In this document: positions 26,540-34,791 of the stretch, in pieces
How the letters are laid out: each line of letters opens with the position of its first letter
How positions within the stretch are numbered: the stretch's first letter is position 1
NCBI RefSeq assembly: GCF_004362195.1
Contig: NZ_SNWG01000001.1
Span: 1,736,001 to 1,800,000, forward strand
DNA from: Microbacterium sp. BK668
GTDB taxonomy: Bacteria; Actinomycetota; Actinomycetes; Actinomycetales; Microbacteriaceae
Length of the DNA: 64,000 nucleotides
Direction of reading: 5' to 3'
Notes under the pieces: model-generated
What the model was told of the DNA's origin: nothing
Database searches by the model: none
The model's input: only the letters and a program-made list of their open reading frames with translations
Position numbers and translations under genes: made by a program

Positions 26540-29311
26540 TCAGGATGCCGCGGGGCCGCGCAGCGCGGTCGCGAGCTCGGTCCGCGAGGAGATGCCCAGC
26601 TTGGTGTACACCTTCCGCAGGTGGTACTCCACGGTCTTGGGACTCAGGAACAGCGCGGTCGCCGCCTCGCGCGTCGTGCGGCCGTCCGCCAACAGGACGC
26701 TGACCTGGAGCTCCTGGGCGGTCAGGGCGGCCAGCGGGTTCGATCCCGCCGCCCGCACATGCTCTCCCGTGGCCGCGAGCTCCGTGGCCGCGTGATCACG
26801 CCAGATGTGCGCCCCGAGCTCTGCGAAGGCGTCCAGCGCGGAGCGCAGCGGGATGCGCGCGTCGATGCGTCGGCCCGCCCTCCGCAGCCGCGACCCGAAG
26901 GCGAGTTGCGTCCGCGCGGTCTCGAATCGGTCGAGGGTCCGATCGTGCCACGCCAGGGCGGACTCGAACCAGGCGTCGACGTCGGCGTCCCCAGCCAGGA
27001 GGCCCACGCTTCGATCGGCTCGCGCTCGGGCCCAGGGCTGCCCCTTCGCGACAGCCCGTTCGCGGTAGGTCCGGGCGACCTCCTCGGCCTCGGCGCGGCG
27101 GCCGAGCCGGAGGAGCGCGTCGGTCAGCTCCGGCCCGGGGGCGAGGTCGACGTCGTCCAGGGCCAGCCGTTCGAGCAGCGCACCGAGTCGCGTGAGCTCC
27201 CGGGCGGCCTCCTCCACGCGCCCGAGCGACAGCTCCAGATCGCCGGTCGCGAGTGAGACCCAGACCTCCCCGACGTGGATGTCGCGCGCGATGCACAGCT
27301 CCCGTGCCTGCGCGGCGTGGACGCGACACGCCTCCGCACGCCCTGCGCGGGACTCGAGCCACGCGAGTCCCGCGAGCGACATCGCGAGCTCGGTGGTCTG
27401 TCGTGTCTCGGTGGCGAGACGGATGGCCTCGGTGTAGTCCGCCTCGGCGCGCGTCCACCGTGCGTCCGTCGTGGACTCGTCGCGCGCGACGTGGAAGAGA
27501 ACGGCGGGAAGCGCCCCTATGCCCGCGGCCCCGCGGACCTCGTCGACGAGTGCGCGCAGCCGCGACCCGCTCGTGGAGTCGCGGAGGAACAGGGGCGCCA
27601 GCAGCAGCCACGACAGGCGGCGCGGATCGTGCGCGAGGTCGGGATCGGACTCGAGGAGAGGGACCGCGGCGCGGATTTCGTCCGCGCCACCCTGACCGGC
27701 GAGCGTCCGAGCCATCCCCGTCGCCATCAGCGCGAGCGTGCGCGACCGCGGCTTCAGCACTCGGCCACGAAGCGCCTCCAGCCGGTCGGCGAGACGAGCG
27801 GCCGTGTGCGCGTCCCCGAGGTAGTAGGTCGCGTGGACCGCGTCCGCCAGCGCGACGGCCTCATCATCGGGGTCGCCGACGGAGTCGGCAGCCGCGACGA
27901 GCAGTTCGAGCGCTTCCCGGAGCGAGCCGGACCGCGCCGCGATCGAGGCGCGGAGCTCGATCGCGTGCACGTCGCGGCTGGGGTCCGCGGCGCCCGCCAC
28001 GCCATCCCGCTGCTCCAGAAGCGCCAGCGCGCGTTCGCCGTCTCCCGCCGCCCAGGCGGTGTCGGCCGCTCGCAGGAGCCGGGCCTCGCGGGTCGGTCCG
28101 TCAGGACTGACTCGCGCCGAGCGCTCGAAGGCGCCGGCCGCCACGGAGTACGCACCGCGCAGGACAGCGTGCTCCGCCGCGGTCGCGAGAAGGTCAGCCA
28201 CCTCGCCATCAGGCTGCCAGACCGCTTCCGACAGGTGCCATGCGCGCCGGTCGACATCATCTCGAGGCGTGGCGTCCGCCGCGGCGCGGTGCGCGGCTCG
28301 TCTCTCGTCCACCGAGGCCGCCGAGTACGCGGCGGCGCGCAGCAGGGGATGCCGGAAGTCGACGCGTCCGCCTGCAACGGTCACGAAGCCCGAGTCTTCC
28401 GCCTCACCGAGCCTGCCGACATCCAGTCCCAGCGCCGCGCACGCATGCGTGATGAGCCGGAGGTCGGCGCCGCAGACTGCGGCCAGGAGCAGGACGGCTC
28501 GGCACTCGCCATCCAGACGCCCCAGACGCCTGCCGAACGCGCGTGTCACCGCCCGAGGCACACGCAGCGGCATGCCTGCCTCGACGCCCTCCAGCGACGT
28601 CGGATCGGCTGCCCCGAGTTCGAGCAGGGCGAGCGGATTGCCGGCGGTCGCGTCGTGAAGGCTTCGCACCTGCTCCTCGGTGGCGTGGCCGCCGCGGGTT
28701 CGTGCGATCAGGAGACGCGTCGCATCGAGATCGAGCCCGGCCAGCACGAGCCGAGGGAGGCCGGCGACAGCGTCGTCCCCGTCGGGACTCCGCACGCCGA
28801 GCAGGACCATCACCGGGTCGGCGGACAGCCGGCGTGCGGCGAAGGCGAGCGTGCTCGCGGAGGCGGCATCGGCCACCTGGAAGTCGTCGACCATGACGGC
28901 AACCGGTCCGTCCTCCGCGTAGCGGCAGAGAAGGCTCAGCACCGCCGCGCCGATCGTGAAGCGATCGCGACCGTCGGCGATCGGCGAGCCCGGGAGCGCG
29001 GAGCCTTCGTGCCGCGACAGCGCGAGCGCCGAAGCCAGGGCCTGCGCCTGCGCGCGGGGGATGCCGTGGAGCGAGCCCAACGCGGGGCGCAGCAGCTGCA
29101 GCAGGGTACCGAACGGGATCTCCCGCTCGGTCTCGAGGCCGGTCGCGCGCAGGATACGCATGCCGTCCAGGCGGGTGACGGCGTCATCGATCAGGGCCGT
29201 CTTGCCGACCCCCGCCTCGCCCAGGATCGCGAGCACGCCGCTCGTCCCCAGGCGAGCCCCGGCGACGAGCTGGTCGATCGCCCGCTGCTCGGCCTGCCGA
29301 CCCACCAGCAT
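26540..29311 (-). CDS. LuxR-family regulator with N-terminal AAA ATPase (LAL type)
   Basis: 923 residues, normal for the LAL class. Walker A GEAGVGKT at 31-38, a Walker-B-like VAVMVDDFQ near 145, a long helical TPR-like middle and a C-terminal LuxR helix-turn-helix (LTAQELQVSVLLADG then SPKTVEYHLRKVYTKLG). Such proteins bind ATP and an inducer and activate nearby genes. The start at ATG 29311 follows a leaderless -10 (TATGCT, N6). It is divergent from the methyltransferase gene 179 nt away, so the methyltransferase-glycosyltransferase-hydrolase operon is the likely target. Confidence 0.9.
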   Translation of the reverse strand: MLVGRQAEQRAIDQLVAGARLGTSGVLAILGEAGVGKTALIDDAVTRLDGMRILRATGLETEREIPFGTLLQLLRPALGSLHGIPRAQAQALASALALSRHEGSALPGSPIADGRDRFTIGAAVLSLLCRYAEDGPVAVMVDDFQVADAASASTLAFAARRLSADPVMVLLGVRSPDGDDAVAGLPRLVLAGLDLDATRLLIARTRGGHATEEQVRSLHDATAGNPLALLELGAADPTSLEGVEAGMPLRVPRAVTRAFGRRLGRLDGECRAVLLLAAVCGADLRLITHACAALGLDVGRLGEAEDSGFVTVAGGRVDFRHPLLRAAAYSAASVDERRAAHRAAADATPRDDVDRRAWHLSEAVWQPDGEVADLLATAAEHAVLRGAYSVAAGAFERSARVSPDGPTREARLLRAADTAWAAGDGERALALLEQRDGVAGAADPSRDVHAIELRASIAARSGSLREALELLVAAADSVGDPDDEAVALADAVHATYYLGDAHTAARLADRLEALRGRVLKPRSRTLALMATGMARTLAGQGGADEIRAAVPLLESDPDLAHDPRRLSWLLLAPLFLRDSTSGSRLRALVDEVRGAAGIGALPAVLFHVARDESTTDARWTRAEADYTEAIRLATETRQTTELAMSLAGLAWLESRAGRAEACRVHAAQARELCIARDIHVGEVWVSLATGDLELSLGRVEEAARELTRLGALLERLALDDVDLAPGPELTDALLRLGRRAEAEEVARTYRERAVAKGQPWARARADRSVGLLAGDADVDAWFESALAWHDRTLDRFETARTQLAFGSRLRRAGRRIDARIPLRSALDAFAELGAHIWRDHAATELAATGEHVRAAGSNPLAALTAQELQVSVLLADGRTTREAATALFLSPKTVEYHLRKVYTKLGISSRTELATALRGPAAS

Positions 29312-29323
29312 GTTCCGAGCATA
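29309..29323 (-). promoter_or_regulatory. Leaderless promoter, TATGCT-N6-ATG
   Basis: On the minus strand TATGCT (29323-29318) lies 6 nt before the ATG of the LuxR gene; it sits in the 178-nt divergent region shared with the methyltransferase gene. Confidence 0.6.
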
Positions 29324-29489
29324 GGCCGGAGCGGGGCCGTCGCCCAGGCCGAGCGGCGGTCGTGCGGATGCACGGTGCCGCCCGTCCCGATCCGCGCCGG
29401 AAAGACCAGGGGGGTCCCCGGATGCGGCGCTCAACCGCCCCCTCCTAGCGTCGAGGAATCCAGGACGGAACCCGACGAAGGAGAATCCC

Positions 29490-30593
29490 ATGTCACTGAC
29501 AACCGAAGTCCGAAGCGACCAGCCGCAGGGGCCCTCACCGATCGACACCGACAAGCTCATGGGCTTCGTCTTCCGAGCGGTCGACGAGGTGGGTGCCACG
29601 CTGAACGCGGCCCTCGTCGTCATGGGCGACAAGCTCGGCTATTACCGCGACCTGGCCGCCCACGGGCCCACCACTCCCGCACAGCTGGCCGAGCGCACCG
29701 AGACCGCCGAGCCCTACGCGCGTGAGTGGCTCAATGCGCAGGCGGCCGGCGGCTATGTGACATACGACCCCGAGACGAGGCGCTACACCCTCCCTCCCGA
29801 GCATGCGCTCGCGATGACGGATGCCGACAGCCCGGCCTTCCTTCCGGGCTTCTTCCAGATCGCCCTCGGTACGGTGCACGACACCCAGCACATCGTCGAC
29901 GCCGCCCGAAGCGGCGCGGGCTACGGCTGGCATGAGCACGACACCGACGTGCACGTCGGATGCGAGCGGTTCTTCCGGCCGAGCTACCACGCCAACCTCG
30001 TCGACTCGTGGATCCCGGCGCTGGACGGCGTCCGGTCCAAGCTCGAGCGCGGCGCCCTCGTTGCCGACGTCGGGTGCGGGCACGGCGCATCCTCGATCCT
30101 CCTCGCACAGGCCTTCCCGAACTCGCGATTCATCGGCTCGGACTACCACGCAGCGTCGATCGAGACCGCCCGGGCACGAGCGGCCCAAGCCGGCGTCGAG
30201 GACCGTGTCACGTTCGAGGTGGCCACGGCACAGGCGTTCGGCGGGCGCGGGTACGATCTCGTCGCGATGTTCGACTCCCTTCATGACATGGGCGACCCCG
30301 TCGGAGCTGCCCGCCATGTGCGGGAGGTCATCGCCGACGATGGGACGTGGATGATCGTCGAGCCCATGGCCGGCGACAGCGTCGAGGAGAACTTCACCCC
30401 GGTCGGCCGCGCCTACTACGGATTCTCGACATTGCTGTGCACGCCCTCGTCGCTGTCGCAAGACGTCGGCCTCGCGCTCGGGACGCAGGCGGGGCCGGCG
30501 CGGATCCGCGACGTGACGGCGGCAGGCGGATTCACCCGATTCCGCAGCGTCGCAGAGACGCCGTTCAACAGGGTGCTCGAGGCACGCCCCTGA
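29490..30593 (+). CDS. SAM-dependent methyltransferase with N-terminal winged helix (Rv2258c-like)
   Basis: 367 residues. Residues about 20-105 form a winged-helix dimerisation domain (GDKLGYYRDLAAHGPTTPAQLAERT) and 150-360 a class I methyltransferase, with the SAM loop VADVGCGHGASS near 190 and an acidic residue closing the next strand (GSDYH). The architecture matches mycobacterial Rv2258c-type enzymes of unknown small-molecule substrate. GAAGGAG precedes the ATG; a TAGCGT -10-like box is at 29446-29451. First gene of a three-gene run divergent from a LAL regulator. Confidence 0.87.
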   Translation: MSLTTEVRSDQPQGPSPIDTDKLMGFVFRAVDEVGATLNAALVVMGDKLGYYRDLAAHGPTTPAQLAERTETAEPYAREWLNAQAAGGYVTYDPETRRYTLPPEHALAMTDADSPAFLPGFFQIALGTVHDTQHIVDAARSGAGYGWHEHDTDVHVGCERFFRPSYHANLVDSWIPALDGVRSKLERGALVADVGCGHGASSILLAQAFPNSRFIGSDYHAASIETARARAAQAGVEDRVTFEVATAQAFGGRGYDLVAMFDSLHDMGDPVGAARHVREVIADDGTWMIVEPMAGDSVEENFTPVGRAYYGFSTLLCTPSSLSQDVGLALGTQAGPARIRDVTAAGGFTRFRSVAETPFNRVLEARP

Positions 30594-30613
30594 CGGTCGC
30601 GCGGCGGGAGGAG

Positions 30614-30628
30614 CAGACTGGGGGCATG
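30614..30628 (+). promoter_or_regulatory. Possible leaderless promoter, CAGACT-N6-ATG
   Basis: CAGACT at 30614-30619 is 6 nt before the ATG at 30626. GGAGGAG at 30607-30613 is 12 nt from the ATG, rather far for translation initiation. Confidence 0.4.
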
Positions 30629-31876
30629 GCCACGATGGGGAAGAGCCATACGTGGGTGCGGGCCCAGCGTCGGCCGAAGCGGGCGCTGTTCCTCTCGTCC
30701 CCGATCGGGCTCGGTCATGCCCGGCGCGACGTAGCGATCGCGCGGGAGCTGCGTGCGATCCACCCCGACCTGCGGATCGACTGGCTGGCGCAGGATCCCG
30801 TCACCCGCGTCCTCGCGGACGCCGGTGAGTCGGTGCATCCGGCATCCGCGTGGCTGGCCAACGAGTCGGCGCACATCGAGGATGAGTCCGCCGACCACGA
30901 CCTTCACGCCTTTCAGGCGATCCGTCGCATGGACGAGATCTTGGTCAGCAACTTCATGGTCTTCAACGACGTCGTCGACGAGACCTACTACGACCTCGTG
31001 ATCGGCGACGAAGCGTGGGACGTCGACTACTTCCTGCACGAGAATCCCGAGCTGAAGCGGTTCGCATTCGCGTGGCTGACCGATTTCGTAGGGTGGCTGC
31101 CCATGCCCGTCGGCGGGGCTGCCGAGGCCGCGCTGACGGCGGACTACAACGCCGAGATGCTCGAGCAGCGGGCGCGCTATCGGCGCCTGCGCGATCGCTC
31201 GATCTTCGTCGGCAACCCCGACGACGTCATCGACGAGTCGTTCGGTCCTGGGCTGCCGCGCATCCGGGAGTGGACGGAGGCGAATTTCGACTTCGCGGGA
31301 TACGTCACGGGATTCTCGCCTCCGTCACCCGACGAGCTCGCTCGGGTTCGCGACGACCTGGGACTCGACGGCGGCGAGCTGCTCTGCGTCGTGACGGTCG
31401 GCGGATCGGGAGTCGGAGAGGCCCTGCTGCGGCGCGTGCTGGATGCGGTGCCCGAGGCGCGGCGCCGAGAGTCTCGGCTGCGGTTCCTGGCCGTCGCCGG
31501 TCCGCGCATCGACCCGGCATCGCTCCCGTGCCCGGAGGGCGCCGAGGTTCGCGGCTTCGTCCCCGACCTCTACCTGAGCCTCGCCGCGTGCGACGTCGCC
31601 GTCGTGCAGGGCGGGCTCACGACGACGATGGAGCTCGCCGCCGCCCGCCGGCCGTTCCTGTACGTCCCGCTCGAGAATCACTTCGAGCAGAACTTCCATG
31701 TGCGGCACCGGCTGGAGCGCTACGGCGCCGGACGCCGTATCCGGTACGCGGAGGCGAGCGATCCCGATACGCTGGCCGGGGAGCTCGTCGCGGAGGCGGG
31801 ACGCGAGGTCAGCTGCCGGCCGGTCGAGACCGACGGGGCCGCCCGCGCCGCGGCGCTGCTGGGGGAGCTTCTCTGA
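30626..31876 (+). CDS. GT-B fold glycosyltransferase (UGT/MurG-like)
   Basis: 416 residues. N-terminal half begins LFLSSPIGLGHARRD, the acceptor-side Gly-rich loop seen in MurG/MGT-type enzymes; the C-terminal half carries VVTVGGSGVG and a donor-binding QGGLTTTMELAAARRPFLYVPL near 327, the counterpart of the HGG motif of natural-product glycosyltransferases with Gln for His. It probably transfers a sugar from a nucleotide donor to a small molecule or lipid. The stop overlaps the hydrolase start (TGATG). Confidence 0.82.
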   Translation: MATMGKSHTWVRAQRRPKRALFLSSPIGLGHARRDVAIARELRAIHPDLRIDWLAQDPVTRVLADAGESVHPASAWLANESAHIEDESADHDLHAFQAIRRMDEILVSNFMVFNDVVDETYYDLVIGDEAWDVDYFLHENPELKRFAFAWLTDFVGWLPMPVGGAAEAALTADYNAEMLEQRARYRRLRDRSIFVGNPDDVIDESFGPGLPRIREWTEANFDFAGYVTGFSPPSPDELARVRDDLGLDGGELLCVVTVGGSGVGEALLRRVLDAVPEARRRESRLRFLAVAGPRIDPASLPCPEGAEVRGFVPDLYLSLAACDVAVVQGGLTTTMELAAARRPFLYVPLENHFEQNFHVRHRLERYGAGRRIRYAEASDPDTLAGELVAEAGREVSCRPVETDGAARAAALLGELL

Positions 31877-32760
31877 TGCGCGCCGTCGAGCCGTCGGCGT
31901 CGGGGTGGGTCGACCGGGGCGCGGGCGACCGTGTCCGGTATGAGGTGTACGGCGAGGGCGAGCCGACGGTCTACCTGCTGATGCCCGACACGATCGTGCA
32001 GAGCCGCGCGTGGAAGGCTCAGATCCCGTTCCTCGCACGGTTCTTCCGGGTCGTCGTGAGCGATCCGAGAGGCAACGGCGGGAGCACCACCCCCCGGAGT
32101 GCGGAGGGCTTCGAGGACAGGCTGATGATCGACGATGCCTGGGCGGTGCTCGATGCCGTCGGGGCCGACCGGGCGGTCCTGGTCGGCCTGTGCACGGGCG
32201 CCGGCTACGTCGTGATGATGGCGGCGGAGGCCCCCCAGCGGGTGCTCGGGATCTGCTCGATCAACCCCGGCCTGCAGCTGAGCCCGCCCCTGCCGCACAA
32301 AGTGCGTTTCGACTTCGACGAGGCGCGCGAATCATACGACGGGTGGGAGAAGCTCAATCGTCACTACTGGCTCGAGGACTGGCCGGGTTTCGCCGAGTTC
32401 TTCTTCGGCCAGCTGCTCCCCGAGCCGCACTCCACCAAGCAGCGCGAGGACTGCGTCGCGTGGGCGCTGCAGACCACTCCCGAAGCGATGCTGCTGGCCG
32501 GCTATTCACCCCCGTATCCCGGCGACGAGCAGCAGACCATCACCGCCGCGCGGGCTGTGCGATGCCCGGTCCTGGTGATCACCGGCTCCCTCGACATGTG
32601 CCAGAACCCCGAGCGCGGCCGCCGTCTGGCGGAGCTGACGGGCGCCCAGCACGTCGTGATCGAGGGAGGCGGACATCTCCCGCAGGCGCGCGACCCGGTG
32701 AAGGTGAACCTGCTGCTGCGGGAGTTCGTCTTCCGGGCCGCGGCGTCCGGCCAGCGCTGA
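31876..32760 (+). CDS. Alpha/beta hydrolase with cysteine at the nucleophile position
   Basis: 294 residues of alpha/beta-hydrolase fold: oxyanion region LLMPDT, DPRGNGGS, the nucleophile elbow GLCTGAG with Cys near 106 instead of Ser, an acid candidate in TGSLDM near 240 and the catalytic His in GGGHLP near 265. A Cys nucleophile is known from dienelactone hydrolase but is rare in this fold, so a thioester or acyl-transfer reaction is possible. The ATG shares one base with the glycosyltransferase stop, so the proteins are translationally coupled. A bidirectional hairpin follows. Confidence 0.85.
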   Translation: MRAVEPSASGWVDRGAGDRVRYEVYGEGEPTVYLLMPDTIVQSRAWKAQIPFLARFFRVVVSDPRGNGGSTTPRSAEGFEDRLMIDDAWAVLDAVGADRAVLVGLCTGAGYVVMMAAEAPQRVLGICSINPGLQLSPPLPHKVRFDFDEARESYDGWEKLNRHYWLEDWPGFAEFFFGQLLPEPHSTKQREDCVAWALQTTPEAMLLAGYSPPYPGDEQQTITAARAVRCPVLVITGSLDMCQNPERGRRLAELTGAQHVVIEGGGHLPQARDPVKVNLLLREFVFRAAASGQR

Positions 32761-32781
32761 GCGCCTTCGTTCACGAAAGCG

Positions 32782-32809
32782 GGGGACGGATGCCGCAGCA
32801 TCCGTCCCC
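32782..32809. terminator. Bidirectional hairpin between convergent genes
   Basis: GGGGACGGATGC, loop CGCA, GCATCCGTCCCC: perfect 12-bp stem. It is flanked by GAAAG on both sides, giving a weak T-rich tail on the minus strand. It separates the hydrolase gene (+) from the transglycosylase gene (-). Confidence 0.8.
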
Positions 32810-32830
32810 GAAAGTCTCAGGTGCGAGAAC

Positions 32831-33844
32831 TCAGTACCAGCCGGTCGACTGCGAGTGACCCCACGCGCCGCACGGAGTGCCGTAGCGCCCCTGGATGTAG
32901 CCCAGACCCCACAGCACCTGCGTGGCGGCGTTGGTCTGCCAGTCGGCTCCCGCCGAGCCCATCTTGCTGCCCGGGAGGGCCTGGGGGATGCCGTAGGCGC
33001 CGCTGGAGCGGTTGTACGCCTGGTAGTTCCAGCCCGACTCCTTGTTCCACAGCGCCACGAGGCAGCCGAACTGATCGTCTCCCCAGCCGCGGCCGGCGAA
33101 CTGGGAGTAGGCGAACGCCTGAGCGCCGCTGGGGCTGTTGTCGCCGTTGCCGTTCCCCGAGGGGATCGGCACGCTGGGGGCCGAAGCAGAGCGCCCCGAC
33201 GAGGAGCCCGACGACGAAGAGCTCTCCGCAGCCTCGGCGGCCTTCGCCTCGGCCTCGGCCTTGGCGCGGGCCTCCGCTTCCTGACGGGCCTTCTCCTCCG
33301 CCTGTCGCTGCGCCTCGGCGGCGATCGCCGCGTCGAGGCTGCCGCGGAGGCTCGCGACCTGCTGGTTGGTCGCCGTCACAAGATCGGTCACATTGTCGGT
33401 GACGTCGGGGAGCAGCGCGTCGGGCAGGTGGTCGATGCCGATCTCGAGACGGTCGGCCGCCTGCTGGAGGTCGGCGGTGTCCACCGTCGTCTCCGCGACC
33501 CCGATGTCGAGACCCGAGGCGGCGATGTCGGACGTGACAGCCTGAGCGGCCGTCACGGCGGCGGCAGCGGCCGTGACCGCTTCAGCGGCGGTGCTCGTCG
33601 CACCGTCCTCGCCCGTCGCGGTCGTCGCCGTCGTCGTGGCGGGGATCGTGTACGAGGCGGGCACGAAGGTCACCGACGATCCGGATGCCTCGGCATACGA
33701 CACAGGGACGGCGCCGACGAGCCCGACCATCGTGGCGACGGCGGCGGCTACTCCCGATGCGACGACGAGCGGACGGCGTCGGGTGCGGCGTTCGGACAGT
33801 CGGCGAGTACGGCGGGCGGAAGGAGGAGACGTCTTCGAGCGCAT
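32831..33844 (-). CDS. Secreted transglycosylase (Rpf/SLT-like) cell-wall hydrolase
   Basis: 337 residues. A basic N-terminus (Arg-rich, 1-24) and hydrophobic helix 26-50 form a signal peptide or anchor. Residues about 75-150 are Ala/Thr-rich, about 180-220 an Ala/Glu/Lys coiled coil, then a Ser-rich linker and a C-terminal lysozyme-like domain, with the catalytic Glu near 270 in LWNKESGWNYQAYN and SGAYGIPQALPGSKM. It should cleave peptidoglycan glycan strands during growth or resuscitation. The start is at ATG 33844, without a clear ribosome binding site. The 120 bp upstream hold 11-bp direct repeats and a long stem. Confidence 0.88.
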   Translation of the reverse strand: MRSKTSPPSARRTRRLSERRTRRRPLVVASGVAAAVATMVGLVGAVPVSYAEASGSSVTFVPASYTIPATTTATTATGEDGATSTAAEAVTAAAAAVTAAQAVTSDIAASGLDIGVAETTVDTADLQQAADRLEIGIDHLPDALLPDVTDNVTDLVTATNQQVASLRGSLDAAIAAEAQRQAEEKARQEAEARAKAEAEAKAAEAAESSSSSGSSSGRSASAPSVPIPSGNGNGDNSPSGAQAFAYSQFAGRGWGDDQFGCLVALWNKESGWNYQAYNRSSGAYGIPQALPGSKMGSAGADWQTNAATQVLWGLGYIQGRYGTPCGAWGHSQSTGWY

Positions 33845-33964
33845 GGATTCGGGTTTCGTGTCGGGAGTCCGCGCCGGCGTTTCGACGCATCGCGGCCGCT
33901 CTTGCGGACACAAAACCCTGATCCTGCACGTCTTTTCTGAGCGTTATCTGGACGTTACCTGGAC
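33845..33964 (-). promoter_or_regulatory. Repeat-rich, structured upstream region of the transglycosylase gene
   Basis: Read on the minus strand: three consecutive 11-bp units at 33964-33954 (GTCCAGGTAAC), 33953-33943 (GTCCAGATAAC) and 33942-33932 (looser), as expected for an OmpR/PhoB-family response regulator, MtrA being the obvious candidate. Then 33924-33909 (GGAT, CA, GGGTTTTGTG) can pair with 33860-33845 (CACGAAACCC, GA, ATCC) directly before the ATG. Inside lie TCCGC/GCGGA and the hairpin GCGT-CGAA-ACGC. I do not recognise a known riboswitch, and the transcription start is not evident. Confidence 0.6.
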
Positions 33965-33975
33965 GGCGGCGTCCC

Positions 33976-33997
33976 GCGCGCCGTTCTTGCGGCGCGC
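33976..33997 (-). terminator. Hairpin downstream of dps
   Basis: GCGCGCCG, loop TTCTTG, CGGCGCGC: 8-bp perfect stem 57 nt beyond the Dps stop codon on the minus strand. Confidence 0.45.
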
Positions 33998-34053
33998 CGA
34001 GGGGGCTCGGGGGCCGCACCCGAGGACGCGGGATCGCGCCCGCCGCGACGTTC

Positions 34054-34635
34054 TCAGCGAGTGGAGGGGGTGCGGTTCTCGGCGCTTACCATCCACGCGA
34101 ACTGCTCGAGCGACTCGAGGATGGCGTGGAGGATGTCCGCGGAGGTGGGGTCTTCCTCATCGACATCGTCGTGCACTTCGCGGCACGTGCCGATGGCGGC
34201 CTCGAGCCGTTCCGTGATGAGATCGACGACCTCGGAGGTGTCGATCTCGCCCTGCGGGAACTCGGGCAGGGTCGTCGTCTCCGACACGGTGTCGCTGCGG
34301 CCGTCGGGGAGCGCGTGCAGGGCGCGCATGCGCTCGGCGACCGTGTCGCTGAAGCCGCGGGCCGCCTCGATGATCTCGTCGAGCTGCCGGTGCGTGTCGC
34401 GGAAGTTCTTGCCGACGACGTTCCAGTGCGCCTGCTTGCCCTGGCTCGCCAGCTCGATGAGGTCGACCAGCACGCGCTGGAGGTTCTCGCTCAGCGACTC
34501 GGACGCCTGGAAGCCGCTCTCGGCGTTCTGCTCGTTCGTGAGCATGGCGCCACTCCTCGCGGGACGGCGGCGGTTCTTCGTCGCGGTGCCTCCCGACGAG
34601 GAGGTCGAGCTCTTCTTGGTCGCGGTGTCAGCCAT
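34054..34635 (-). CDS. dps: Dps family DNA-binding ferritin-like protein
   Basis: 193 residues. A Lys/Ser/Thr/Arg-rich N-terminal tail (1-28) suited to DNA binding is followed by the four-helix Dps fold. The inter-subunit ferroxidase set is complete and correctly spaced: His70, His82 and Asp86 from one chain, Asp97 and Glu101 from the partner. Dodecamers oxidise Fe(II) with peroxide and compact DNA in stress or stationary phase. I use the ATG at 34635, which keeps the basic tail; an internal ATG at codon 31 would remove it. A TACCGT -10-like box lies at 34674-34679 on the minus strand. Confidence 0.92.
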   Translation of the reverse strand: MADTATKKSSTSSSGGTATKNRRRPARSGAMLTNEQNAESGFQASESLSENLQRVLVDLIELASQGKQAHWNVVGKNFRDTHRQLDEIIEAARGFSDTVAERMRALHALPDGRSDTVSETTTLPEFPQGEIDTSEVVDLITERLEAAIGTCREVHDDVDEEDPTSADILHAILESLEQFAWMVSAENRTPSTR

Positions 34636-34714
34636 CGCTTCGCCTTTCGGTCTCATGGTCGGGGATCGTCTCGACGGTAGGCCCAGTCGGCGCCGCGCGG
34701 CGCGGGATTGTGGG

Positions 34715-34747
34715 CATGCCGTCGCCGTGGTACGCGGCGACGGATGC
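34715..34747. promoter_or_regulatory. Inverted repeat in the dps/CoA-diphosphatase divergent region
   Basis: CCGTCGCCG (34719-34727) and CGGCGACGG (34735-34743) flank a 7-nt spacer, and GCAT/ATGC extend the arms beyond a one-base bulge. It lies outside both putative transcripts, between the divergent promoters, which fits an operator better than a terminator. Confidence 0.4.
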
Positions 34748-34776
34748 CTCGAACGCCGCGTGTCCGCCATCGGGCG

Positions 34777-34791
34777 TACCCTGATCCGGTG
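34777..34791 (+). promoter_or_regulatory. Leaderless promoter, TACCCT-N6-GTG
   Basis: TACCCT at 34777-34782 is 6 nt before the GTG at 34789; it decides the start codon of the Nudix gene. Confidence 0.6.

Noticed and set aside
26540..32760. Complete natural-product biosynthetic cluster
   Set aside because: No polyketide, peptide, terpene or RiPP core gene is present; only tailoring-type enzymes and a regulator.
33845..33964. ydaO-type c-di-AMP riboswitch before the transglycosylase
   Set aside because: The expected conserved core is not recognisable and the pairing pattern differs; kept only as an unidentified structured region.
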